From Chrysopilus asiliformis (Eukaryota; Arthropoda; Insecta; Diptera; Rhagionidae): DNA of 64,000 nt. This document shows positions 20,794 to 33,530 of the stretch, one piece after another. A program made the translations under genes and the position numbers. Numbering within the stretch: the stretch's first letter is position 1; the number at the start of each line of letters is the position of its first letter. The stretch covers positions 73,981,597-74,045,596 of the forward strand of contig OZ035962.1 of the NCBI GenBank assembly GCA_964034945.1. The letters run 5' to 3'. Under the pieces are notes generated by a model. The model had not been told where the DNA came from, did not search any database, and was given only the letters and a program-made list of their open reading frames with translations.

Positions 20794-22484
20794 ATACTCC
20801 AAGTAGGGATGAAACTATCCTTTCTCATACAGGTACTCTAACTACAACTTAAATGGAACACGACCAATAAATAAACTCACTCAGCCGTTGGAACTTGTTT
20901 TGAAAACATTTTGTAGGTTTTGAAAATTCTATACGGTGCGAAGCAAGACTAAGCGGTTTATGTCTTCATTTTGTTTCTCGACAAAACATTTCAAATTCTT
21001 TACCAAATACGGAGATTTTTTTTTTAAAGGATGGCAGCTTTTTATGTCAAACTAGATTTTTTTTTGGAAATTTTGAAAATTTTGAAAATTGAAACATCAT
21101 TAAGTTCTCTGCTATCAACGGTGGTTTAATTTTGGGGACATTCGGTTCATTTGTTTGCGAATGGCAGTTCTGTAAGTACCGTTATTTTTCCTTTTGTGAA
21201 AGCAATGGACGAAAAAGGATTGCGTGTTTTGATTAACCATTGCTTTTTGGCGAAGAAAAAGACTGTTATAACCCAAAAATATATTAAAAAGTATTACAGT
21301 ACGTCTGCTCCTTCGAAAATAAACATATTTGTCGATGGTTCAGGGAATTTAAATGCAGTCGTATCAGCACCGACTACTCAGTTTCCTTGCTACTCACGGG
21401 ACTTTTTAATCCATGTAGTACGTTCGGAAATCATTAAAAAAATAATATTTACAAGTAGTTTAATTCAAAAATTCGTTTATTTGCTTTTTGGTTTATATTT
21501 AAAATCTTACAATTTAATTAAATTGTGAAGCAACCTTAAGAATACTTATAACAAATGACTTGTAAATTAAATAAAAGTGTTTCATTTTTTTTGTTTAATT
21601 TTCATAAATTATGTCATTTTTTACGTTTTGTTATTTTTTAAATGATTTATAATTTATGTATATATATATAATTTATTAATGCTCTTTTACTTTGTATGTG
21701 TGCAGTTTTATTTTACACTTATTAAAAAAGAATAAAATTACAAAAATAGTATATGTATAATTTGTTTATACATTAGCTATATTATTATAAATGTATTTAA
21801 TATATTTAATGTTATTTTAAATTATCTGTTTACTTCTTTCCTTTTACATTCGCCATCTTTTCTTGTTTTGGTTTCATTTCTTATATATAAATTTATTACA
21901 ATATTAAGTTATAAATTCACTTAAATATAAATATTTATTTATAAAATAAAGCAAATTGAAAAAAAAACAAACATTCACACATTTTACATATACATTGAAG
22001 ATATTTTTTGCAATATTTGTTTTTATATTAATAATAACTTTTCTTGTGACTATAATAAATGATTTATCTTATTTTTTTTGTAGATTTTATTTTTGTTATA
22101 CAAAAAACTATTTTATCATCAATTAATATAATATTAGTTCAAATTTCTCTTTACAATAATAACATGGCATAGTTATTCATTTTTATTATATATAATTTTT
22201 ATATATATTTTTAATGTATGTATAAACTTTATAACAGTTCACTATCCATATTCGATTAACGAACGAATATTTTTTTTAATGTTTATAAATGTATGTGCTC
22301 TTATACGTATATCTTCATTATCATTGTATTGTTTTAAATTTATGATTACATTCTCCTTGTGTCAGGGAATGCTTTATATGGGGTTCATCATTTACATTTT
22401 GCTATTTATGAATACTAGAAATTATCACATCAACAGAATTTTCCAAGAATTTTTATGATCGGATTAAATTATACATATATAAAA
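20794..22484. other. Very AT-rich stretch with a mariner relic
   Basis: No cellular gene is seen. The only recognisable coding trace is a mariner N-terminal fragment at 21204-21345; beyond 21540 the sequence is extremely AT-rich and of low complexity. Confidence 0.5.
21204..21345 (+). pseudogene. Mariner transposase N-terminal relic
   Basis: The peptide MDEKGLRVLINHCFLAKKKT, then YYSTSAPSKI, matches the helix-turn-helix start of mariner transposases (the same domain found in SETMAR). The match fades after about 45 residues and no catalytic region follows. Confidence 0.6.
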
Positions 22485-23143
22485 GGGTCTTTCAATAAGG
22501 ACGCTCGATTATGCGAATACACCGCAAATACAGCCCCAAAGGAAGAAGTCTAAAGGCGTTAAATCGCGCGAGTACACGTCGCCGCCGCGCGAGATAACCA
22601 TGCCCTCAAATCGCTTGTGCAGAATGTCCATCGTGGTATGCGCTGTGTGGCATGTAGCGCCGTCCTGTTGGAACCACATGTTATCGATATCCATATCATC
22701 CAGTTTAGGCAACAAGACTTATCATAGATCTGTAGCGCTCGCCATTGACGGTTATGACAATACCAATGTCTTGTTTTGGAAGAAGTACGGACCGATGATT
22801 CCGCCAGATCAAAATCCGCACCAAACAGTAATTTTCTCGGGATGCATTTGGTGCTGGTGTATCTCGTGTGGGTGGGTCTCGTCCCAAATTCGACAATTTT
22901 GCTTGTTCACATATCCATTCATGTAAAAATGTGCCTCGTCGTTAAAGATAATTTTGAGTAATGATGATGAGCATTGATTTTGAAAATAAAATTTGATGAT
23001 TTGCACACTCTGTTCAACGCTATAACCTTCCATGGTGATTTGCCATACACTACTGAACAGTTCACAACAAATTTGACAGATGCTGCTTTAACAACATGGC
23101 TGCTATAACCTAACAAACTTCGAGCGTCCTTATTGAAAGATCA
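22485..23143 (-). mobile_element. Tc1/mariner-type element, decayed
   Basis: Inverted ends GGGTCTTTCAATAAGGACGC and complement. Minus-strand fragments in different frames carry IIFNDEAHFYMNG (first catalytic Asp region), VWCGF, MWFQQDGATCHTAH (second Asp) and DLTPLDFFLWG (third). Frameshifts and stops break it. It has the same end motif as the element at 44482-45034, so the two are related. Confidence 0.85.
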
Positions 23144-25278
23144 TTTACATTATATAGAAAACAGAAATTCACGCTGAAAGCTGTATACTATTATACTGCT
23201 TCGATTGAAGATATTTTTCTAAATAAGGATGTAAAATAAACAATAAATTTCTATAATTGCGAGATTGAAAAGTGTATTAACCGATATTTATTTCATGTAC
23301 AAAAAATATATGTTTTATTTAGCTTCCATAAAACACTCGAATTGCTAAGTGGTAAAAATAACCACTAATCAATATTTTAAATTTACAAAAAAAACATTCA
23401 ATTCAATTCAATTTAAACATTTTTTTGAAGTCTTGTGTTCCGAAATTACCAAAATTTCATTACTTAAAAAGTCGTAGGTATTGAAATTCACTGCAATTAC
23501 ATTTGAGTAATTTTTAGTCTGTGGGTAAACTAAAAATATCTCACAGGATAGGTCAAAGTTTACGGATACAGGAGAAAATTCAAGATACCGAGGGTAATAT
23601 CGATAAAATACCAGGGATAATATGAATAATTTGCATATTTTGGGGTGTAAAAAAGGAAGGCGTGAAATTGTTCGCGATACGAGACCAACCGTTTTGTACT
23701 CTATATAAAACGAGCTTTAAAAAATTCAAATATTTGTAATATAAAATTATAATCAAACGAAAATCAAATTTAAATAAATTTTACAATTTCCCTTGTCAAT
23801 TGTAGCCGTTTTAATTTAAATATAAATAAAAAAGGCAAGTAGAGTAAAATTCTCTTTAATTCTAGGAAGAGATACCGCAAAATATTTCTAGAAATAGCAA
23901 TTTATTTCTAGTTAAAAAAAAATAAAAGACATTTAATTTTATACAAATCATCTTTGACTGTCTGACGTCTGACGCTGACGCAGATGTGTTCTTTTCTTTA
24001 ACTTTTCTAGAAATATTGTAAGTACCATAAATTCCGAGAAATCATTAAAAAATTCCACGCTACTTTTATTATTTTGTTAAATTTTCTAAATACAGATTTT
24101 TTTTTTTGGTTTTACATCGACGAGCCACGTGTTGCTTATTGATTGAAATTAATTTAATGAATGCCCAATTTAAACAAAAAACAACGAATGATAAAAAAAT
24201 GTGAATACAAAAGCTGTTTTTCCTCTTACCAAATAAATACTTTAAGCGTATTTATTACGTAGGGTATTTAATTGGATTATTGAACGGCTTTTATTTTTCA
24301 TGTTTTGTTTCTTGATGAAAAAATAAAAATAAACGACAAATAAAATGGCGGCGTTATTTGATATTTTACGTTAGAGCAAATATTTGAATATTTTAAGCCT
24401 GGAAGGCATAAAGCTTATGGCAGAAATTTTAATTATGATCGTAAGAAAATTTATGCTAATTTCAATATTTTATTATTTAGTTGAAATTTCAATTGAAAGC
24501 CCTATAGAATGATATTAACCTATTTAAAAATCGACAGCAGTTAATAGATTTTTAGGCATCAAGAGCTTTTTGTATAAAACCCCAAAATAACAAAATCTCT
24601 AAGTAATATTTCTATAGTTTGATATAGTAGAAATTTCTATTAAATAGGTATAGATATAATAACAATTTATATTCTTGTTCGCTCTTCAAAATAAGACTAA
24701 TTTTCAATTGCTTGAAATTCATCATAACACCTTTGTTCCATTTCATTTTCAAATTTCCATCTTAATTCAAAGTCGTGAACCCATCCTCTGGAATTTTTGC
24801 CCTCATTTTCCTCTATTCTAATGTCGTTCATTCGATATCATCCAATCTAACATACAACATTACTGTACTAAATATACACTGGTGTACGGATATAAATACA
24901 ATATTATACCCAAGGCAGCATCAATACAATCTTCTATTCCATCGAAATAGACAATTTTTTCTTATTTTCCTGTAATTCGATTAAAAAGGGCCAAGATATT
25001 CAAATCAATCGCTAATGAAAGTCTCTGCAATGCTATACTACCCCATGATGCTGTTCTAAAGAATTCCGGGGAGGTTGAATTTACAAATTAAAATGAAGAA
25101 GCAAACCATTTGAGGACGAAAATATACGTATAGAAGAGAAAAACGTGTCTGTTTTTGCACAGTGATGGTCAAAGAAATTAGAACGCAGTAAAGATTTTCT
25201 CAGTACTAGCACAAATAAACATACTCAGATAACCAGTGCCCATAGTAGCATCTGAACCCATTTTTAACTCGGTGCGAC
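23144..25278. other. AT-rich stretch without a gene
   Basis: I find no supported open frame, RNA gene or clear transposon end. The small open frame at 24775-24975 has no motif. Confidence 0.5.
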
Positions 25279-26058
25279 TAGGGATGCAACATTGTTCATT
25301 AAACCTCGATATATCGAAAATCGATGTTTTTTTTAAGGCGACATCGATGTCAAAAATTATCGTCCTGAAAACATCGATACCTCGATGTTTTTCCGATGTT
25401 TTGAAAAAGTTAAATTTAATAAATAATTTATTATTGCACCCAGGTAGAATTAACACGGTTTTAACTCTTCTTATACGTTGAACCACCAAAAACCCGTTAG
25501 TTTTCGAGATATTCGCAAGAAAATATTTTTTTTGAAATACCGGCATATCTTCATAACGGCTTGAGATACGGAGTTCTAGTAAAAGACAAAAATATAGAAA
25601 ATTTTATTGTCTCCAAGTTTTGTCAAACATAAGCCTACTGGAAAATGGTTAGTTTCGGAATAAATCGCAAAAAACCGCATAGTTTTTAAAAAGCCGCCGT
25701 TTTGGTTACTTCCGGTTAACGGATTTCCACATCAGGACCAAACTTCTCTGTAAAATTTCATGGCTAGGTCTGATATTTTTTGCGAAATCTTGTAGAAAGA
25801 TGAAACCGAAAATTGATACCAAAGAAAATTTAAACAAATCTTTAAGTAGAGTGGCTATATTAAATCTATCTAAAAACTAGTCCCTCTAGTTCTAAAATTA
25901 GTTTCTCTACTAATTTTATAAAGAGTAATATTCTAACATCGTGAATAACAACATCGATACCTCGATATATCGACCTATTCAACATCGAGGTTAAAACTCG
26001 ATAGTTTTCAACGATACCTCGATGTTTTGCAAACATCGAGGTATCGTTGGCATCCCTA
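25279..26058. mobile_element. hAT-type element G, copy 1
   Basis: It begins TAGGGATGCAACATTGTTCA and ends GTTGGCATCCCTA. Flanks GGTGCGAC and CGTGGGAC match at six of eight positions, consistent with a decayed 8-bp duplication. ATCGATG/TATCGA-rich subterminal repeats occur at both ends. The centre contains family D sequence (TTCCGGTTAACGGATTTCC). No transposase is encoded. It matches the two nested copies at 59597-61188. Confidence 0.85.
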
Positions 26059-26336
26059 CGTGGGACAGCCGGGAATTTCAACTACCTACCTCCGGAATAC
26101 GGGTCAAGTACTTTACTACTTGGACTACGCTGCCACAATTCGCCGTTATACTGCCGTAAATCCTCCTTTCCCCTAAAATATGTGATGTGTTTCATGGACA
26201 ACCCATAGAGTACTTCACAAAGTACGCCACGAATTTAAGGGGAAAGGATGTTATTGCAAGTATGATGACACAAAAAAATCTGTGTTCTTACAGACGCCAT
26301 GTTTTAGGACCTATAACTGTCTGTGGTCCATTCAAA

Positions 26337-26698
26337 AGGTGCCGCTCTCCGTGGGAGTAAATGCCGGCGAGAATCTCTCGATAGCAGCTACTCGCAAATG
26401 GAGACGTCTCTGAGAGTCGCTCGCAGAAACTCGAAAAAATTCGCGAGCTAGTTTCTGCGAGTTGTCAAAAGTGATTCTACTCTCTAGTCGACACGCACCC
26501 ACTGAACTCTCGGGGAATTGCTCGCCAGATACGAACGGCGTTTGAATTTCGCTAGTAGATGTAAAAAAAAATCAAGATATTGGTCTTGAAAAGGGAAAAA
26601 TCGCCGAAATTAACTCTCAAATGGACAACCTCCTGCGAGTAACTCTCGAGAGTTTTTGAGAGTTATTCGCGTATGTACTCTCATGTGGAGCTATACCT
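26337..26698. mobile_element. MITE F, intact copy
   Basis: The ends AGGTGCCGCTC and AGCTATACCT and an interior rich in ACTCGCGAG-like short palindromes match the interrupted copy at 8160-11097. No coding capacity. Confidence 0.8.
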
Positions 26699-28460
26699 TT
26701 ATAATTACTGACTTATAGACTTACATTTTGGTCAAACTATCTTTTCTTGAAATATTTTAAAAACAAATGATGAGCAAAATTAATTCAAAATGCATAGAGA
26801 ATTTTCTAAACATCGGTGACAGCGAAATATCCTTTTTAGTATAATGCTTTCGTTGTTCTCATTTGTTGGCCACTACTGTGGAGATTACAAATACCCTCCT
26901 TTTAAGGATCTGTTTTTTGTTTTTCAATTCGTTTTGTAAAAATATAAAAATAAATTTGTATTTTTCGATATCGGGCGAAAAAAGTTCGTGTGAATTGACA
27001 CAATTACAAATGGTAGTTTAGTGTTGTGTAATTTCTTGTTTCACTTAATCGTATTATTTGCAATTAATAAAAAAGGAAAATGCTTTAAAAACGGCCAGAA
27101 ACGAAGAAAATAAATGGGACTCGAAGAAAATCAATAGACGGCCTAGTGTTTAGGGATATTAAAAATCATCAAAAATTGAGTTTCAAATGTAACGAACTTG
27201 ATGGAATTAATTTTAATTTTTTTGACTTTTGGTCGACATCAAGTCAATAAATTTAAGAAATTTCTTAAACAGTATCTGGATGTTTACTCAAAAGTATGTC
27301 ACTGCGAAGATACGTAATTGATATATTTTTTTTCAATGAAATTTTTTTTTCGGGATTTGAAGAATTTTTTTTATATTCTTGAATTTGCAGTATGGGAAAA
27401 TTGGGCCATGGGTCTAATATTTGTTGGAAATTCCGTTTACATGAAGGTTGTGAAGATTTATGAACACAAAAGTTTAGCCTGCAAGTTTACCCGGAAAACT
27501 GTTAAATTAATTTTCTGAACTCGACATTATTTCCCGTCAAATTTAGTGTACAAATCCGTTCTTCACTGGCTTTATTTCAGTTTGTTTTTTTGTTATTTAC
27601 CATTTTTTCCATTATGGTTTTTAAAAAAAAATCAAAACGCAAGTCTGCAATATCGGTGCAAAAATTTCATCCCCTACTCTATCGAGATCTTTCAAAATTT
27701 TGCATTATCATAGTTCAGGAATTAAAATGTTAAAATTTGCATGCATTTTCATGCACTATTCAAATCGCACTTTTGCGGAATGCCGCCATTACCCAGTAAT
27801 TTTCATCGGGACAGCATTCTTATTGCAAATATAATCTCACAATATAGAGCGTGTAGAATTTGGAAATTGCAAAAAAAATATTTAATGGGTAGGGTGGACA
27901 TACTTTTTTTTCGGGCCAGTTCAATTTTTATTAAAAAAATATAACCTGATTAAACCAAGGAAAACAAAACTTTTTAAACAGAATGCGGCGCAGTTATTCA
28001 AATTAAGAGATACACAGTTCGAAACAAAAATTAACTTAATTTTTTGCGCTCTGTATATTTTGTAAATATTCGCGACGGAAATTGCAAATAAAAATAACAA
28101 TAAAGAGAAATGCGCCGCAGTTCACATTTTTCGAGATAATACACCTCTTGTGAAAATTGTTGAACTCCCCCATCGTCCCCTCCACCCCTTCCCCCTTGCC
28201 AGTACTTGGGGACGCCCATGTCTGTAAATTAAATTTCAGGAAAATCAAAAAATTACAAAAAAATAGGTATGACTCCAATAATCTAGAAATCTTCAGAATA
28301 TCAGAGTGTTCCACCCTTATCAGATTATTCCACACTTTTCAGATTCCACCCTTTTCAGTATGCACTCTATGAATGGTGTGATATCTTAAAATTACTCTAT
28401 GAATGGTGTAATATCTTAAAATTAGTATTTGCAACAGTGAAATTCAGCACTAGAAGTTAA
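26699..28460. other. Stretch without a gene
   Basis: AT-rich with T and A runs. No open frame with a recognisable motif, no clear terminal repeats. At 28365-28425 a phrase CTCTATGAATGGTGTGATATC is repeated twice in tandem. Confidence 0.45.
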
Positions 28461-28591
28461 TAGGCCCTATCACAGAATCCGATACGAATGATTCGGATCG
28501 TAAACTCAATGTTGTTGTTAGTGTTTTATACCAACAACAACATTGAGTTTACGATCCGAACCATTCGTATCGGATTCTGTGATAGGGCCTA
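28461..28591. mobile_element. Near-perfect hairpin MITE
   Basis: Arms of about 58 bases start TAGGCCCTATCACAGAATCC, with GATACGAATGATTCGGATCG inside, and pair almost perfectly around a loop of about 15 bases. TA is present at both ends. In RNA form it would be one long hairpin. Confidence 0.8.
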
Positions 28592-29182
28592 ATATTTATA
28601 GGAAAGTGATTGCAAAAATTCCATTAAAATGGTTTATTTTGTTGAAAATTAGTTATTTAAGTAAATTAAAAGATCAGATTAAAGCCTGCCTTAATCATTC
28701 AATATTTTTGCTTCAATATAATGAAAGGCCTTCTAAATCGTTTGATTCGCAATATTGAAGCCTTTGACGATCAACCTATAAAAATTCTACTCATATCTTA
28801 AGAAAAAAAATCTGTTTTTTGATAATTCCTAATACCTTAAATGATATTTGCCAGCTTTTAATTTTTGTTTTGCACAAATCAACATTTTGGAGAATTTAAG
28901 TGAATTGTAGCTCCTTTTTATTACTAAAAGCCGAATCTGAAGTAGTTGCTCTTTTTTTAGTAAGGAAAAACTCAATGCATAATTTTTCGTTCGAATCTCC
29001 ATTTGAATGTTGGTAGGTATTTTGTGCATATAAATTCAGCAAAGATTTGCAGTGTAATTTTTTAAGATTTATTATAGATTTATTTTAATTTTATTCGATA
29101 TATATTTATATATATATAAATTTATAAATAGTTTTGTGTGTGTTTATGTTTGTCTGTGTATGTATGTATGTTTGTGTATGTT

Positions 29183-29188
29183 TTTATT
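29183..29188 (-). terminator. Polyadenylation signal AATAAA
   Basis: It lies about 60 bases after the stop codon of the adhesion-protein exon on the same strand. Position and sequence fit, though AT-rich DNA gives such hexamers often. Confidence 0.45.
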
Positions 29189-29246
29189 TTTTCTTAATAT
29201 TAAATTGAAATGAATCGTATAATAATAATGACATAAATTAAAAGGA

Positions 29247-29440
29247 TCATAATGATAAAAAAGTACAAAGTATTATAAACATTGATACAATATTATTAAT
29301 ATAGCTACTTGATGAAAATTTAAGAATATTCAAATTATTCTGGTGTTGTACCGTACTACTTGATGAGCCGAACGCATCTTTATCCAAGACTCCTGCAGTT
29401 TTTGAAACGGCTGGCTGGGCTGATGGTTCTAATTCTAAAT
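29247..29440 (-). CDS. Adhesion-protein terminal exon with probable GPI-anchor signal
   Basis: The acceptor is TTTTAATTAG (AG at 29442-29441). Its first two bases complete the codon left by the FN3 exon (G plus AT gives Asp), and the frame runs 63 codons to TGA at 29249-29247. The product is a polar, Ser/Pro/Gln linker, then SSSYINNIVSMFIILCTFLS and a stop. A small-residue cluster followed by a short hydrophobic tail at the very C-terminus is the usual form of a GPI-attachment signal, as in GPI-anchored Ig-superfamily proteins such as Klingon and Lachesin. The exon is inferred from phase, frame and tail, without homology to a known tail. Confidence 0.72.
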
Positions 29441-30440
29441 CTAATTAAAAGAAAAGAAAAAAAAAATTAGAAAGTTATTAAAAAAATTTCTTTAAAAAGC
29501 AACGCAATATTTTTTTTCAAGTTTTTTGTGCGAAATGTAAATGTGTTTGGCTTTGTTAACATTTCCAATTATTTCGGTTTTGTAAACTTGAAAGAAATTA
29601 AGCGGGAGTGGTTTCGCAGATTTTTACGTAAAAACGAAATGAATGGCAGTGTCGCTAATTAAGGCTACAAAGAACATCATGAATAGAGTTTATGGCAAGG
29701 CAATCTTTTAGAATTATTTACAGGAAAGACATTCGCATATTTTGTCAGAGATTCATTTTTACTTCCATCAAAACAAGAAGTATTTTATTTGATGAGTATT
29801 TTGTAAATATTAAACTACATCTAGACGCTGTTGTTCATGCAGAAATAATTAAATGTGGAGCTATAAGAAACGTTATTACGAAAAGTTGTGAACAAATAGA
29901 TGTAATACGGAATCAAAAGGTCATTTAATAAATACAGAAATTGTAGATAAGGAAGAAAAACTGGAAAAATGCATGTAATATATGTTTTTTTTTTAAATTT
30001 TTTCAAGCCGGCTTAGTGTGCGTGTTTAACATATGGTTGCAATATTTTCTCAATAAGAATGTTCACCTCTTTGATTTGTGATATCATCTTTCTCATGCTT
30101 GTTCTTGGTTAAAAAGTGATTTCAATTGCAAACTATTACAAACTAAACTTTCTAAACAAGTACGTATTTAAGAACCAAAAAAAAATATGCATTATAGAAA
30201 TAGCTTACGTCAAGGAAAAGCATTTAGGGAAATTACTCTTCAGTTATTGTAACGCACCATTAAAAACATTTCGAGCCACTAACAGGACTTTGACTTATTT
30301 TTGATGTGAATCTTTTTAGAATGACCCAAAGGTGAACAAATCCTTAATGGACAACATTATAGTGACAGTCAGAAAATTACGCGTTTTTGCGATTTTTTAA
30401 CCCTTTCGCGACGACTTTTAAATATTAATATTTGAAAACT

Positions 30441-31225
30441 GGGGAGACATTGCGGATCTCGAAAAACGAGACCAGCGAATTCGAGAGGCAACTTCGATTT
30501 CGAGAGATAATGGAATTACGTATCTCGAACATGCAATTTCGAGATTTCCCCAAGGGAAATATTTTTGACAGATAATTTTTATTTATTTTTGTGGTGTTAA
30601 AGTGAAAAGTTGCATTTAATTGTTCCTCTTTATTCAGTAAAATGTTTCTTCCGAACATTTTCAACAACTGCCGTCTAAAATCAACAACTGCCGTCTCGAA
30701 AGCACAAGACCTTTCGAGCAATATCGATAGAGAGAAATGTCAGAAACCCTCGATTTTCGAAATAAGCAATCAGGCATTAAATTCGAGAAAACGAACGAGG
30801 CCAAGGCAAATTTTTGGGAAATTTCAAATGCATTATATATTTTTAAGTTTTTCGCAGGTTTTTGCTTTATGCGGATAAATTCTTTCAAGTGGTATGCTAC
30901 AAAACCCTTTAAATATTTATTTGGGTTTTATAAAAAACCACTAATAAGAGAATTTTGTATTATTCTATGTGCGTTCAGTAAAAAATTATTACTTTCGAAA
31001 GAACATTTTTTTGTGGTTTTTAGGTATTTTTAAAAGCCAGCACCCACTTTTTTTTTCTTTGGAAATGCGAATTTTGTGATATTTATGCAAAAAAATGTTG
31101 TTTCGACTACTCTTAAATTTCGAGAAATTGGTATGCAATGTCGAGCACAAAATCGAGATAGGCAATACCAATTCATGGTTTCTCGATCGAACTAGCGTTT
31201 GTTCGAGATCCGCAATATGCCCCCT
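30441..31225. mobile_element. Foldback element with TCGAGATCC-rich ends
   Basis: The ends GGGGAGACATTGCGGATCTCG and the inverse near 31200-31225 (CGAGATCCGCAATATGCCCC) pair. Short TTTCGAGA motifs are repeated in both arms. Its right part is included in the 384-base duplication. Confidence 0.65.
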
Positions 31226-31675
31226 GGTTTTGCGGCATACTATAAAGGTGTAATCAAGAAATGCTCTCTAATTGAAAAAAAAAATTGTGACTTTAAATAT
31301 TTATTTGGGTTTTATAAAAAACCACTAATAAGAGAATTTTGTATTATTCTATGTGCGTTCAGTAAAAAATTATTACTTTCGAAAGAACATTTTTTTGTGG
31401 TTTTTAGGTATTTTTAAAAGCCAGCACCCACTTTTTTTTTCTTTGGAAATGCGAATTTTGTGATATTTATGCAAAAAAATGTTGTTTCGACTACTCTTAA
31501 ATTTCGAGAAATTGGTATGCAATGTCGAGCACAAAATCGAGATAGGCAATACCAATTCATGGTTTCTCGATCGAACTAGCGTTTGTTCGAGATCCGCAAT
31601 ATGCCCCCTGGTTTTGCGGCATACTATAAAGGTGTAATCAAGAAATGCTCTCTAATTGAAAAAAAAAATTGTGAC
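30907..31675. repeat. Perfect 384-base tandem duplication
   Basis: The unit 30907-31290 is repeated immediately as 31291-31674; by eye I find no difference between the two units. Peptides read in the two copies are identical at an offset of 384. It is noncoding. Confidence 0.9.
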
Positions 31676-31835
31676 CTTGGAATTTAGAAAGGGGTCCTCG
31701 GACTATTTGTCGCTTTAGTAGTTTTATGTTGGTACATAATTAAGCCAATAGCCCTTGTGGTATAGAAAACAAATTCAATTTATTAAAAAAAAAAATGAAT
31801 TCATTAGAAGTACAGAAAGACACCAACAGAGTTTT

Positions 31836-32148
31836 TATACCCGTATGGTGAAACCAAAGGGTATATTAACTTTGCCTTAGCGTTTGTAACGCCAAGATCC
31901 CGTTATCACACACAAAAATGAATTACACCAGTGTGTTTAGAATGATAAAAATAATTAATTTTTGTATGTCCGTCCGTCTGTCCGTCTGTGTGTCCGTCTG
32001 TCTGTCCGTCTGTCCGCCCGTCTGTCTGTGGCGCGGATTGCGGGCGCAGGGATTGAGCTAGAGACTTGAAATTTTAGGCAGATTCGTCTTTCGTATAATG
32101 CAAGGCTAATTTCGTTAATGGGCAAAAATGGACTTTTAATTGGGGGGT

Positions 32149-32180
<32 letters not shown>

Positions 32181-32445
32181 ACCACCATACGAATGAAAAC
32201 GTTTTTTGCGAATATCTCAAAAACGGTGCATCTTATCAAAAAAGTGCAATAACAAAAGTTATTTAGGATATGATTCTACATAAAACTCCCATACATCAAA
32301 ATCCGATTGGAACAAATTTTAAAAAATCTTATTGGAAAATTTGATTTCAAAGTGGAATTTTGATACAACTGTTCGCCGTTCAATTAAACTTGAAACAATG
32401 CCACATCACCATGCGGGTTTCCAATAATTGCTTATGTTTCAAACA
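31836..32445 (+). repeat. Family A repeat with a 31-base G run
   Basis: It has the full 5' hairpin start, the CCGT/CTGT stretch and a diverged 3' end. At the place where other copies have GGGGGGTACCCCCC this copy has 31 consecutive G (32149-32179) followed by TACCACC. The polyproline open frame on the other strand is an artefact of that run. Confidence 0.85.
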
Positions 32446-32906
32446 TCGTCTGGTTTATTTTCATACCAGTAGTCGCGAAAGGGTTAAACATACATACGTT
32501 CCAGAAAGATCGTTAAATGTGTGTGTATTTTTTATTTTATTTTTTTGAAATATTCAAATGTTTTGGTCATTACCACCATAGATAAAACACTAAGATATCG
32601 CAAGTCTGACGAATAAAAGGGGCTATTTTTTGATTCAGTAAACTTTCAAGTTTTCCAAAAGCTTACAGCAGTAACCAAGAAAGCTTTGAAGAACGTTTCT
32701 TTCAGTGCACTTCAAATAAATAGCGAATAGAGGTTATGTTTGTGTATGCTTCTGCACTATTGTTATTGTACTTTTTTGATTATATTTTTGTTTTCATGTT
32801 TATAATTGGTAAAATTGCTGTGGAATATTATAAGTAATAATTTGGAGGTATCGTGAACGAAATTTTAACATAATTGCTTTCAAAACTAGCGATTTATTAT
32901 AAAAAT

Positions 32907-33530
32907 AAACATAACAAAAGCTATAATTGCCAATCTGGCAATTATTGAAAACCCGTATGGTGATATTCGTATCAAAATTCGAACAGTTGTACCAAAATTC
33001 CACTTTGAAGTCAAACTTTCCAATAAAATGTTTTTTAAATTTATTCCAATCGGATTTTGATGTATGGGAGTTGTATGTTGAATCATATCCTAAATAACTT
33101 TTGTTCTTGGACTTTTTTGATAAGATGCACTGTTTTTGAGAAAAATCGTTTTCGTTCGTATGGGGGGTTTTTGAGGTCACTGAATCCGAATCTGTCATTA
33201 AAAAGTCTGTAAGGATAACGGAAGGTCCTGTAAGGATAACGTGATTATCCTTAAAAAGCGAGATAAAGCATAAAACAATAAAATAAAAATTTATCTCGCT
33301 TTTAAAAAGCTTTTATATTTGTGATACACAGCGTCCAGAAAATTATTTTTTTCTTTTTAGTGCATTCTTTTTTAATAAAAGCTTTTTTTAAAAATTTTTT
33401 TTTATATTTTTTTTTATCATTCTAAACACACTGGTGTATCTCATTTTTGTGTGTGATGACGGGATCTTGGCGTTACAAACGCTAAGGCACATCTAATATA
33501 CCCTTTGGTTTCACCATACGGGTATAAAAA
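32907..33530 (-). repeat. Family A repeat, minus strand, disrupted
   Basis: The 3' half lies at 32907-33171 and the 5' half at about 33412-33530, ending in the TATACCC hairpin start. Between them 33175-33410 holds unrelated AT-rich sequence with a short inverted repeat AAAAGCGAGATAAA (about 33256 and 33290) and a doubled TAAGGATAACG. The microsatellite block is lost. Confidence 0.75.

Larger units (their letters stand above)
30401..32483. mobile_element. TTAA-flanked element, possibly piggyBac-like
   Basis: Both ends carry CCCTTTCGCGACKACT inside a TTAA (30397-30400, 32484-32487). TTAA targets with CCC starts are typical of piggyBac elements. It encodes no transposase and is filled with a foldback element, a duplicated segment and a family A repeat. 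Confidence 0.72.

Noticed and set aside
31955..32239. Polyproline-containing minus frame
   Set aside because: Produced by the 31-base G run.
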